NCBI GenBank assembly: GCA_017421025.1
Contig: JAFQME010000033.1
Coordinates: 1-47,317, forward strand
Length of the DNA stretch: 47,317 bases
Source of the DNA: Oscillospiraceae bacterium
GTDB lineage: Bacteria; Bacillota; Clostridia; Oscillospirales; JAAYXM01
Direction: 5' to 3'
Of this stretch, positions 5,989 to 13,904 are shown piece after piece; position 1 is the first letter of the stretch, and each line of letters opens with the position of its first letter. A program made the translations under genes and the position numbers. The notes beneath the pieces were generated by a model. It ran no database searches, was not told the DNA's origin, and worked only from the letters and a program-made list of their open reading frames with translations.

Positions 5989-7890
5989 TTATTCGAGTTC
6001 AAATGCGCCGGTATAGAGTTGATAGTACGTGCCACGCTCCGCAATCAAATCCTCGTGTGTGCCACGCTCAATGATACGTCCACGGTCAAGTACCATAATG
6101 ACATCTGAGTTCTTAACAGTGGACAGGCGGTGTGCGATGACAAACACGGTTCTTCCTTCCATGAGCTGATCCATGCCACGTTGGACAATCGCTTCGGTAC
6201 GGGTGTCAATGGAGGAAGTCGCTTCGTCCATGATGAGAACCGGAGGATCTGCCACCGCAGCACGTGCAATCGCAATGAGCTGACGCTGGCCTTGAGAAAG
6301 GTTTGCACCGTTTCCGGAAAGCTGTGTCTCATATCCCTCGGGGAGACGGGAAATAAAACTGTCTGCCCCCGCAAGCCGTGCAGCTTCGATACACTCTTCG
6401 TCGGTAGCATCAAGACGTCCGTAACGGATGTTTTCCATTACTGTTCCGGTGAACAGATTGGTTTCCTGCAATACGATTCCCAAAGAAGAACGCAAATCGG
6501 ACTTGCGAATTTTATTGATGTTAATCCCGTCGTAACGGATCTTTCCGTCTGCAATGTCGTAAAAACGGTTAATCAGATTGGTGATGGTGGTTTTTCCTGC
6601 ACCGGTTGCCCCGACAAACGCAACTTTTTGACCCGGCTCTGCGTAGACCGAAATATCATACAGCACCTGCTTTTCATCGGTGTATCCGAAATCCACCTCG
6701 GTCAGGCGTACATCACCGCAAAGCGGGATGTAGAGAAAACTTCCGTCCTCTTGCGGCTGTTTCCATGCCCACTTTCCGGTGTGTTCTTTTACCTCGGTAA
6801 CCGTTCCGTCGGCTGCAATGTGCGCATTGACCAAAGTGACAAGACCGTCATCGGTCTCTGCTTCCTGATCCATCAGTTCAAAAATACGGTTTGCACCCGC
6901 AAGCGCCATTACAATGTGGTTGATTTGCTGAGAAAGCTGGTTGATGTTTCCGGTAAACTGCTTGGTCATATTCAGGAAGGGAATGACAATGCTCAACGTA
7001 AAGGGCATTCCTGAAATGCTGATGTTCGGCACATCGGTGAGCAGAAGCGCACCACCGACCACTGCCACCAAAACATAAAGGATATTGCCGATGTTTTGAA
7101 TGATCGGACCCAAAATATTGGAATAGCAGTTTGCACGGTAACTATCGTCAAACAGTGCGTCATTTAATGCATCAAAGCCTTCTTGTGCATCCTGTTCGTG
7201 GCAAAAGACCTTGACCACCTTCTGACCATTCATCATTTCCTGAATATATCCCTCGGTTGCGCCCATGGACTTCTGATGTCGCAGGAAGTATTTGGCACAT
7301 CCACCGCCGAATTTCTTGGATACATAAAACATCAGGGTAACACCGGCAAGGACCAAAAGGGTCATCCAAATGCTGTAATAAAGCATAATCCCAAGAACAC
7401 AGATTACAACACTTCCAGCACGGATAATGGAGGGGATGGACTGAGAGATGAGCTGACGCAGGGTGTCAATATCATTGGTGTAATGACTCATGATATCTCC
7501 GTGCTTGGTGGAATCGAAATAGCGAATAGGAAGATTCTGCATTCCGTCAAACATCTTGCGACGCATCTTGGAAAGATAGCCTTGCGTGATAACCGCCATC
7601 AACTGGGTGTACAGTGCGGTTGCGGCAAGAGCCAGCAGATAAAGCACTGCAAGAAATATCACCATCGGAACAATTTCCTTTGCTGCGCTGGGCCAATCCT
7701 GAGCAGGCTGCCAGGTTTCAATTGCTGCAACGATTTTCTGAATCAAAACATCGGGGACAGCAGCTACCACAGCAGAGAAGAGAATGCATAGAAGTGTGAC
7801 GGGAAACATCACAGGATATGCCTGGAACACCGTCAGAATCGTGCGTTTCAAAGTACCTTTTTTGACCGGGGGGCGTTTTGGCTTATTCAT
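5989..7890 (-). CDS. ABC exporter half-transporter, catalytically competent subunit
   Basis: This 633-residue fusion has an N-terminal six-helix exporter domain (about 20-330) and a C-terminal ATPase. The ATPase has Walker A GATGAGKTT, an unusual signature LSQGQRQ, Walker B VLIMDEATSSID with the catalytic Glu, and the H-loop IAHRLS. About 40 extra residues with a WAWKQPQEDGSFLY stretch sit between the membrane domain and the ATPase core. It pairs with the upstream half-transporter: the ATGAATAA junction overlaps by 8 bases. ATG 7890 is preferred because GGAGGT lies 7 bases before it; the longer GTG start at 7899 falls within that ribosome site. The likely role is export of drugs, lipids or peptides by a heterodimer. 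Confidence 0.9.
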   Translation of the reverse strand: MNKPKRPPVKKGTLKRTILTVFQAYPVMFPVTLLCILFSAVVAAVPDVLIQKIVAAIETWQPAQDWPSAAKEIVPMVIFLAVLYLLALAATALYTQLMAVITQGYLSKMRRKMFDGMQNLPIRYFDSTKHGDIMSHYTNDIDTLRQLISQSIPSIIRAGSVVICVLGIMLYYSIWMTLLVLAGVTLMFYVSKKFGGGCAKYFLRHQKSMGATEGYIQEMMNGQKVVKVFCHEQDAQEGFDALNDALFDDSYRANCYSNILGPIIQNIGNILYVLVAVVGGALLLTDVPNISISGMPFTLSIVIPFLNMTKQFTGNINQLSQQINHIVMALAGANRIFELMDQEAETDDGLVTLVNAHIAADGTVTEVKEHTGKWAWKQPQEDGSFLYIPLCGDVRLTEVDFGYTDEKQVLYDISVYAEPGQKVAFVGATGAGKTTITNLINRFYDIADGKIRYDGININKIRKSDLRSSLGIVLQETNLFTGTVMENIRYGRLDATDEECIEAARLAGADSFISRLPEGYETQLSGNGANLSQGQRQLIAIARAAVADPPVLIMDEATSSIDTRTEAIVQRGMDQLMEGRTVFVIAHRLSTVKNSDVIMVLDRGRIIERGTHEDLIAERGTYYQLYTGAFELE

Positions 7891-9625
7891 GCTCGGCACC
7901 TCCGTTCGTTTGCTGCTGATACACTTCTTGGTAAATCTCGGATGATTTTAACAGTTCTTCGTGTGTTCCGATGTCGGCAATCTTTCCACCGTCCATCACA
8001 ACGATCATATCTGCGTGCATGACCGAGGAAACACGCTGCGCAATAATAAGTTTGGTAGTAGACGGGATATATTCCTCAAACCCGGCACGAATGAGAGCAT
8101 CTGTTTTCATATCCACTGCGCTGGTGGAGTCGTCCAAAATCAAAATCTTCGGCTGTGCAATCAGCGCACGTGCGATACACAAACGCTGTTTCTGTCCGCC
8201 GGAAACATTGGTTCCGCCTTGCTCGATTTTGGTGTCATATCCGTCTGGAAAGGTCGAGATAAACTCATCCGCACAAGCCAAACGACAAGCGGCAACAATC
8301 TCTTCATCGGTAGCGTCTGGTTTGCCCCAACGTAGATTTTCCTTGATCGTACCGGCAAACAGCAGATTCTTTTGAAGCACCATTGCCACAGCACTGCGCA
8401 GAGACGTAATGTCATAGTCTCTCACGTCCACACCGCCGACCGTTACCGTTCCCTCGGTCGCATCGTAAAGCCGAGGAATGAGCTGCACCAGAGAGGACTT
8501 CCCAACGCCGGTGCCGCCCAAAATTCCAACAGTTGCACCTGATGGGATGGTCAGATCAATGTCGGAAAGCGCATATTTCTTCGCAGCAGAAGAGTATTTG
8601 AAACTCACATTGGAAAATACAATCGAGCCGTCTTTTACTTCACAAACAGCGTGTTCAGGGTTGGTGAGAGTGGGCGTTTCTTCCAACACCTCATAAATAC
8701 GCTTCATGGATTCTGCCGACATGGTAAGCATGACGTAAATCATGGAGAGCATCATGAGTGACATCAGAATCTGCATTCCGTATGTGAGCATAGCGGAAAT
8801 TTGTCCAACGTCTACGGTCGTCCCGCCGGAGTTGACCGCAAAATATGAGCCAACCAGCAGGATGAACAGCATGTTGAAGTACATGCAGAAGTTCATAAGC
8901 GGGGTATTGAGCGCTACAATTCGCTCAGCAAAGGTGAATTCCTTTGCGATGTCGTCGGAAGCCTTCCCAAATTTCTCTTTTTCGTATTCTTCACGGGAGA
9001 AGCCTTTGACCACACGCATCGCACGCACGTTTTCCTCAATGGATTCGTTCATGCGGTCGTATTTGCGAAAAACACGGCGGAATGCCGGCATCGCCTTGCG
9101 GCTGATAAGCAGAAGCCCGACTGCCAGAACCGGGATAACAACCACAAATGCCGCAGCCAGTGCACCACCCATGAGATACGCCATCACGGTGGAAAAAATC
9201 AACATGAGCGGGGAACGGATGGCGGTGCGAATAATCATCATAAAAGACATTTGCACATGTGCAATATCCGTGGTCATTCGGGTCACCAAAGACGAGGAGG
9301 AGAATTTATCAATATTCTCAAAGGAATAGGTTTGCACCTTGGTGAAAATATCGTGCCGCAAATTGCGTGCAAATCCGGACGAAGCTTTCGAGCATGTGAT
9401 TGCTGCGATGCCACCGCAAGAGAGCGAGGCGAGTGCCATCACCACCAAAAGTCCGCCGAGTTGGAGCACCTGTGCCATCTCGGCACCGTCTTTGATGAGG
9501 TTGACCAAAGTCGCTGTAATAAAGGGAAGTGAGGTTTCAATCACTGCCTCCAGTGTGATAAACAAAAGCGTTAAAATCGTGGGAGTTTTGAATTCACGAA
9601 CGCTTTGCATCAATCGTTTTAACAT
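7883..9625 (-). CDS. ABC exporter half-transporter with degenerate ATP site
   Basis: This 580-residue protein has the same exporter-plus-ATPase layout. Walker A is GGTGVGKSS and the signature VSGGQKQR is normal, but Walker B reads ILILDDSTSAVD, with Asp in place of the catalytic Glu, and the H-loop reads IAQRVS, with Gln in place of His. This is the pattern of the non-hydrolysing subunit in heterodimeric exporters such as TM287/TM288 and BmrCD. Its canonical signature completes the active site of the partner, while the partner's LSQGQ completes this degenerate one. The promoter is at 9653-9682, and the two genes form an operon ending at the terminator near 5985. The substrate is unknown. Confidence 0.92.
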   Translation of the reverse strand: MLKRLMQSVREFKTPTILTLLFITLEAVIETSLPFITATLVNLIKDGAEMAQVLQLGGLLVVMALASLSCGGIAAITCSKASSGFARNLRHDIFTKVQTYSFENIDKFSSSSLVTRMTTDIAHVQMSFMMIIRTAIRSPLMLIFSTVMAYLMGGALAAAFVVVIPVLAVGLLLISRKAMPAFRRVFRKYDRMNESIEENVRAMRVVKGFSREEYEKEKFGKASDDIAKEFTFAERIVALNTPLMNFCMYFNMLFILLVGSYFAVNSGGTTVDVGQISAMLTYGMQILMSLMMLSMIYVMLTMSAESMKRIYEVLEETPTLTNPEHAVCEVKDGSIVFSNVSFKYSSAAKKYALSDIDLTIPSGATVGILGGTGVGKSSLVQLIPRLYDATEGTVTVGGVDVRDYDITSLRSAVAMVLQKNLLFAGTIKENLRWGKPDATDEEIVAACRLACADEFISTFPDGYDTKIEQGGTNVSGGQKQRLCIARALIAQPKILILDDSTSAVDMKTDALIRAGFEEYIPSTTKLIIAQRVSSVMHADMIVVMDGGKIADIGTHEELLKSSEIYQEVYQQQTNGGAEHE

Positions 9626-9652
9626 GGTTTCACATCCTTTTCATTACCTTAT

Positions 9653-9682
9653 AGTATACTCCCAAAGAATGGAAAGAATCAA
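9653..9682 (-). promoter_or_regulatory. Promoter for the ABC exporter pair
   Basis: On the minus strand, TTGATT (complement of 9677-9682) and TATACT (complement of 9653-9658) with an 18-base spacer, 27 bases upstream of the first start codon. Confidence 0.65.
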
Positions 9683-9697
9683 GTGAACAAACTGTGA

Positions 9698-9730
9698 ATA
9701 ACACCTCTGTCGTATGACAGAGGTGTTTGA
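9698..9730 (-). terminator. Hairpin after the aldo/keto reductase gene
   Basis: A twelve-base-pair stem aacacctctgtc/gacagaggtgtt (9700-9711 with 9716-9727), two bases after the minus-strand stop codon. The following T tract is weak (ttattcac), so termination may be incomplete. Confidence 0.7.
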
Positions 9731-9731
9731 A

Positions 9732-10865
9732 TTACGGTTTTAATTTTTCAGTGAAATTGGAGAGGGTTTCTGAAATTTTAATCTGCTGGGGGCAAACTGC
9801 TTCACAACTGCGGCAGCCCACACAGGCAGACGGGCGTTTTGCCTCCTCCATTGCGCCAACCGCCATGGGTGCCAAAAATCCGCCGCCGGTAAAGACATGC
9901 TCGTTGTAGAGGTTCAACAGATTCGGGATGTCCAGCCCTTGCGGGCAATACTCGGTGCAATAACGGCATGCGGTACAAGGGACTCCGTTTGCCTTGCTCA
10001 TGCGGTCTGCAATTTGCAATAAGGTGTCAAATTCATATTGGGAGAGCGGCTTGTCCTGGGAGAAAATGTTGCAGTTGTCCTCCAACTGTTCCATGTTGCT
10101 CATGCCGGAGAGTACAACCCCAACCCCCGGGACAGATTGCAGGAAGCGGAATGCCCAGCCGTGAATACTTTCTTCCGGACGGAGTTGTTTTAAGACTGAT
10201 GTATCCGCATCCGAAAGGGAAACCAAGCGTCCGCCTCGAAGCGGTTCCATGACCCAAATCGGAATGCCCCGCTCGTTGAGTACATCCACTTTCGACTTGG
10301 CATCCTGGAAGGACCAGTCCAAATAGTTTAACTGTACCTGACAAAATTCCATGTGTTCGCCGTATGCGTCCAAAAACCGCTCGAAAATCGGCTGTGCACC
10401 GTGTACGGAAAAACCGAGATGGCGGATTTGTCCGGCCTTTTTGCGCTCCAATAGCCGGTTTACAATGGCAAGCTGCGGGTCGGTGTAAGAATCAATGTTG
10501 GTCTCGCAGACGTTGTGTACCAAATAAAAGTCAAAATACTCAACACCGCATTTTTCCAACTGTTTTTCGAAAATCTCATCCACTTTATCCACATTGGCAA
10601 GATCATAACCCGGAAATTTAGAAGCGAGATAAAAAGACTCTCTCGGATGGCGGGCAAGCGCTTTCCCCATCACAATTTCCGATTGCCCGTTGTGATATCC
10701 CCATGCGGTATCAAAATAATTCACACCAAGTTCGATCGCACGGTCGACCAAAGCGCAAACCGCATCAAGATCGGGGTTTCCATCTTCTCCGTCAATCACA
10801 GGCAGACGCATGGTGCCCAATCCCAACATGGAGAGAGACTTATCCTGAAATTCCTGATAAAGCAT
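9732..10865 (-). CDS. Aldo/keto reductase with C-terminal 4Fe-4S ferredoxin domain
   Basis: This 377-residue protein joins an aldo/keto reductase barrel to a ferredoxin-like tail. The barrel shows LGLGTMRLP at the start, DTAWGYHNGQSE (52-63, catalytic Tyr57), SKFPG with the active-site Lys, and YLVHN with the conserved His. The tail has two cysteine clusters, CTACRYCTEYCPQG and CVGCRSCEAVCPQ, typical of two [4Fe-4S] centres. Such fusions are common in anaerobes and are thought to exchange electrons with ferredoxin-like carriers; the physiological substrate is not known. A promoter with a perfect TATAAT lies upstream, and a hairpin follows the stop codon. Confidence 0.93.
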   Translation of the reverse strand: MLYQEFQDKSLSMLGLGTMRLPVIDGEDGNPDLDAVCALVDRAIELGVNYFDTAWGYHNGQSEIVMGKALARHPRESFYLASKFPGYDLANVDKVDEIFEKQLEKCGVEYFDFYLVHNVCETNIDSYTDPQLAIVNRLLERKKAGQIRHLGFSVHGAQPIFERFLDAYGEHMEFCQVQLNYLDWSFQDAKSKVDVLNERGIPIWVMEPLRGGRLVSLSDADTSVLKQLRPEESIHGWAFRFLQSVPGVGVVLSGMSNMEQLEDNCNIFSQDKPLSQYEFDTLLQIADRMSKANGVPCTACRYCTEYCPQGLDIPNLLNLYNEHVFTGGGFLAPMAVGAMEEAKRPSACVGCRSCEAVCPQQIKISETLSNFTEKLKP

Positions 10866-10886
10866 TGTTTCAACTCCTTTGCTTCT

Positions 10887-10915
10887 ATTATAAGCGAAAG
10901 TTTGTGAAAAATCTA
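10887..10915 (-). promoter_or_regulatory. Promoter for the aldo/keto reductase
   Basis: On the minus strand, TATAAT (complement of 10887-10892) with a poor -35 TAGATT (complement of 10910-10915) at 17 bases. The weak -35 suggests activator dependence or low activity. Confidence 0.5.
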
Positions 10916-10947
10916 CCGATTGTTAAAAAAGAAGCTTTTTTGGAACT

Positions 10948-12240
10948 CTATTTCTTAATCACGTTACACTCGTTGATCCCGTAATACGAAAAAGCGTCGA
11001 TTGCAGGTTGGTTAATTTCCTCGCCGCTCATTACAATGGGGACGGCAGGAGGACAAGCGACCGATGCAGAGGCAAGCACCCTGCCGCAACAATCCGCAAT
11101 CGGGAGGGTCTCAAACCGGGAAAAACTCGCTTCCCGAATAGAACAAACCGCTTTCGGTCGGGTAAAGACCGGTGCAGAAGTGTGGAGTGCTGGTTTTTTC
11201 TGAATCTCGCATAGAACTGTTTCCAGACGGGCAAATGTTTCATCTGTCGTTGCAATCGAAAGCATCAAAACAACAAAGTCAGGATCGAAAAACTCACAGA
11301 TAATCTGCCGCTTGGAAAGCTCCTCTGCAAACTCGGCTCCGGTATAGCCATATGACTTGGTGGAAATGGTGAGTTTTAAGGGCTCGTTTCCAACGAGAAC
11401 ATATCCGTGTTCTGCAAGAGTTTCTTTCAGTCGCATGATTCTTTCTTCTGTTTCGGTGAGAGAAAGCTGCGCTAACATCGGATTGATGCGATCGAGCGAC
11501 TGTAAAATCAAATAAGAAGGGCTGGTAGAGCCAAACAGCGCAAGCGCAGGCTTGACAGTTTCTGCAATTTTCTCATCACGAACATGGAGATATGCACCGC
11601 CAGTGAGTACCGGCAACGTCTTGTGTGCAGAATCACAACACAAATCCGCCCCCAAATCCATTGGATGTAAGGAGGGGGTTAGAAACTTCAAATATGCACC
11701 ATGGGCATTGTCCACCAAAAGGAGCACCCCGTACCGTTTGCAAACGGCAGACAGTGCTGCGATGTCTAACGTGTTTCCTAAATAATCCGGGCTGGTCAAA
11801 TACACCGCACACGGTGACTCAGCTTTGATTGCGGCCTCCAACGTATCTGCGGTGATTGAGCAGGTGAGGTAGGAGTCCCCATAAAGCCAGGAAACATCCA
11901 AATCCAAGAGTGCAGCAGCAGAAAGAAATGCCTTGTGCGCATTTCGCCCCGCCAGGATTTTACGGGATTTTCCGTGTGTCAAAGCGAGAAACAACATGGC
12001 ACGGATTGCGTGAGAGGACCCTTCGGTGGAATAAAACGTATGCGAGCCGAAAATCGCACTTGCATTTTGCTCACTCTCCCGAATAATACCAGATGCCTCG
12101 TACAAACTGTCCGCACCCGGAATCTCGGTAATGTCACGGGCATACTCACTGCCGCCCAGCCCTTTGTGACCCGGCATGTGCATCCGAATTGGGTTTTGAC
12201 GGAGATATTCTTCTACAAAATCAACAATCGGTGTGTTCAT
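10948..12240 (-). CDS. Orn/Lys/Arg decarboxylase-family PLP enzyme
   Basis: This 430-residue protein is a fold-type I PLP enzyme of the basic amino-acid decarboxylase group. It has the family start RMHMPGHKG (19-27), the STEGSSHA phosphate-contact segment (71-78), VDNAHG (176-181) with the PLP-ring Asp, and DSAHKTLP (203-210) with the Schiff-base Lys207. It is the short form, lacking the N-terminal wing domain of the inducible enterobacterial enzymes, as in Gram-positive SpeA/YaaO/Cad-like proteins. The substrate (Arg, Lys or Orn) cannot be assigned. It starts inside the stop codon of the SCIFF maturase (ATGA, 12237-12240), so the two are translationally coupled. Only a weak A/T hairpin follows. 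Confidence 0.88.
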   Translation of the reverse strand: MNTPIVDFVEEYLRQNPIRMHMPGHKGLGGSEYARDITEIPGADSLYEASGIIRESEQNASAIFGSHTFYSTEGSSHAIRAMLFLALTHGKSRKILAGRNAHKAFLSAAALLDLDVSWLYGDSYLTCSITADTLEAAIKAESPCAVYLTSPDYLGNTLDIAALSAVCKRYGVLLLVDNAHGAYLKFLTPSLHPMDLGADLCCDSAHKTLPVLTGGAYLHVRDEKIAETVKPALALFGSTSPSYLILQSLDRINPMLAQLSLTETEERIMRLKETLAEHGYVLVGNEPLKLTISTKSYGYTGAEFAEELSKRQIICEFFDPDFVVLMLSIATTDETFARLETVLCEIQKKPALHTSAPVFTRPKAVCSIREASFSRFETLPIADCCGRVLASASVACPPAVPIVMSGEEINQPAIDAFSYYGINECNVIKK

Positions 12241-13616
12241 TCTCGGTCACCCGAAAAGGCACGGTTGACCGCAACCATAATGGCACATTCCATGCGCTTG
12301 CGGAACAGTTCACAACCGTATTGATACACCCCGCCAATCGAGCCGGTTGCGTGGTAAGCGTTTGCCGCACAACCGCCCGAACAGTATAGCTTTGCCCAAC
12401 AGTCACGGCATTCTTTTCGGGAATACACGTTGCAGGAAAGAAACTCCTCTTGAATCTCGGTGCCTGAAACACCATTCCAAATATCGCCCAACTTAAATTT
12501 CTCGTCCCCCACAAACTGGTGGCACGGATACAAATCACCCGAAGGTGTTACTGCCATATACTCTGTACCGGAACCGCAACCCGAGATACGCTTGTAGATA
12601 CACGGACCGCCGGTCAAATCAATCATGTAGTGATAGAAAGTAAAGGGGTCACCCTCTTGCTCTTTTTTACACATGAGTTCTGCGAGTTCTTCATATTGTT
12701 TGAGTACAATCGGGAGATCTGCCTCGGTCAGTTCGGACTCCTCGCCCGGGGCGCAAACGACCGGCTCCATACTGAGTTCACGGAAACCGAGATCCAGCAT
12801 GGTTTGAATATCTTTCAGAAAATCCGGGTTCCGATGGGTGAACGTGCCACGCATATAATAGTTCTTGCCGCCACGTGCATTCACCAACTGTTGGAATTTA
12901 GGGACGATCTTCTCCCAACTGCCTTGGCCCGAATAGTCGACACGGTAATGGTCATGGATTTCTTTCCGTCCGTCCAAACTCAGTACCACATTGCTCATTT
13001 CACGGTTTGCAAAGTCGATGACATCCTCGTCAATGAGCACCCCGTTTGTCGTCAGTGTAAAACGGAAGTTTTTGCCCTTTTCCTGTTCAATGCTGCGTGC
13101 ATATGCGACCAGGTCCTTGACCACATCAAAGTTCATCAGCGGTTCGCCGCCAAAGAAGTCCACTTCCAAATTGCGGCGAGACCCCGAGTGTTCCACCAAA
13201 AAGTCCAACGCACGTTTGCCCACTTCAAAACTCATCAGAGCACGCTCGCCGTGATAGTTCCCTTGGCTGGCAAAACAATAGGCGCAGTTTAGATTACAGG
13301 TGTGTGCAATGTGCAGACAAAGCGCCTTGACCACGCCTGCGGTTTTTGCTTTCAGAGCACCCGCCATAGGCTCAAAGGTATCAGGCGTAAAGAGTTTGCC
13401 GCTCTCTTTGAGGGCGACCACTTGCCCGTAGCAGTCATCCAACTCCTGCGTTCCGATTGCAGGATACTTTTCTGCCAAAACCCCAAGAATTTCTTCTTTT
13501 GAGCGGGATTCAAACATTGAGATAATGTCGTAGGCGATTTCATCCACCACATGGATGGCGCCGGAACATACGTCCAAAACAATATGATAACCGCCGAGTT
13601 GATACTGATGGATCAT
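12237..13616 (-). CDS. scfB: SCIFF peptide radical-SAM maturase
   Basis: This 459-residue radical-SAM/SPASM enzyme matches the thioether-forming maturase of SCIFF peptides. The N-terminal 90 residues form the peptide-recognition region. The radical-SAM cluster is C107-xxx-C111-xx-C114 (CNLNCAYC), followed by DFFGGEPLMNF. The C-terminal SPASM region carries CGSGTEYMAVTPSGDLYPCH, then CRDCWAKLYCSGGC and a final Cys, which together bind two auxiliary [4Fe-4S] clusters. The known reaction in this family is a sulfur-to-carbon cross-link in the precursor peptide using S-adenosylmethionine. The gene follows the precursor gene, separated by a terminator, and overlaps the decarboxylase. An AGGAG site precedes ATG 13616. 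Confidence 0.95.
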   Translation of the reverse strand: MIHQYQLGGYHIVLDVCSGAIHVVDEIAYDIISMFESRSKEEILGVLAEKYPAIGTQELDDCYGQVVALKESGKLFTPDTFEPMAGALKAKTAGVVKALCLHIAHTCNLNCAYCFASQGNYHGERALMSFEVGKRALDFLVEHSGSRRNLEVDFFGGEPLMNFDVVKDLVAYARSIEQEKGKNFRFTLTTNGVLIDEDVIDFANREMSNVVLSLDGRKEIHDHYRVDYSGQGSWEKIVPKFQQLVNARGGKNYYMRGTFTHRNPDFLKDIQTMLDLGFRELSMEPVVCAPGEESELTEADLPIVLKQYEELAELMCKKEQEGDPFTFYHYMIDLTGGPCIYKRISGCGSGTEYMAVTPSGDLYPCHQFVGDEKFKLGDIWNGVSGTEIQEEFLSCNVYSRKECRDCWAKLYCSGGCAANAYHATGSIGGVYQYGCELFRKRMECAIMVAVNRAFSGDRE

Positions 13617-13643
13617 AAGATAAAACTCCTGTCAGATAGAGAT

Positions 13644-13671
13644 AAAAAATGCCGCCTGCATGGCGGCATTT
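13644..13671 (-). terminator. Terminator/attenuator between SCIFF peptide and maturase
   Basis: A perfect 10-base-pair stem aaatgccgcc/ggcggcattt (13647-13656 with 13662-13671), followed on the minus strand by a run of T. Because it separates two genes of one pathway, it probably lets through only a fraction of transcripts, giving more peptide than enzyme. Confidence 0.85.
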
Positions 13672-13684
13672 CAATTTTGGCAAA

Positions 13685-13831
13685 TTACTTGCTCTCGTTT
13701 TCGCACTGCTGATTTGCAATGCCGCAGCTGGTCTTGCAAGCGGACTGGCAAGAGGTCTGGCATTCGCCGCAGCCGCCGTTCTTTGCGCTTTCGCACAGAT
13801 TACGAGTTTCCAAAGTCTTGATATGTTCCAT
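13685..13831 (-). CDS. scfA: SCIFF (six-cysteine) ranthipeptide precursor
   Basis: A 48-residue peptide with the typical SCIFF leader MEHIKTLETRNL and the core GGCGECQTSC QSACKTSC with a last Cys at 43. Cysteines at 21, 24, 28, 32, 36 and 43 are the canonical six; an additional Cys13 sits in the leader. From memory of the family, the residue after the fifth cysteine is usually Thr, the thioether acceptor shown for the C. thermocellum peptide; here it is Gly37 (codon GGC). ATG 13831 is chosen over an upstream in-frame ATG at 13897 because GGAGG lies 8 bases before it and because it restores the conserved peptide start. The family role is still unclear; quorum-type signalling has been proposed. 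Confidence 0.95.
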   Translation of the reverse strand: MEHIKTLETRNLCESAKNGGCGECQTSCQSACKTSCGIANQQCENESK

Positions 13832-13868
13832 AATTCGATCCTCCGATAAATTGGTTTTCTTTTCATTT

Positions 13869-13897
13869 ATTATCGCACAAGACGCCCTCAAAGTCAA
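13869..13897 (-). promoter_or_regulatory. Promoter for the SCIFF cluster
   Basis: On the minus strand, TTGACT (complement of 13892-13897) and GATAAT (complement of 13869-13874) with a 17-base spacer, just after the yeiH stop codon and 37 bases before the SCIFF start. Confidence 0.75.
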
Positions 13898-13904
13898 TAC
13901 AAAT

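Noticed and set aside
13832-13897. 22-residue N-terminal extension of the SCIFF peptide
   Set aside because: The SCIFF start is conserved as M-x-HIKT, the ribosome site is next to the internal ATG, and the extension overlaps the promoter.
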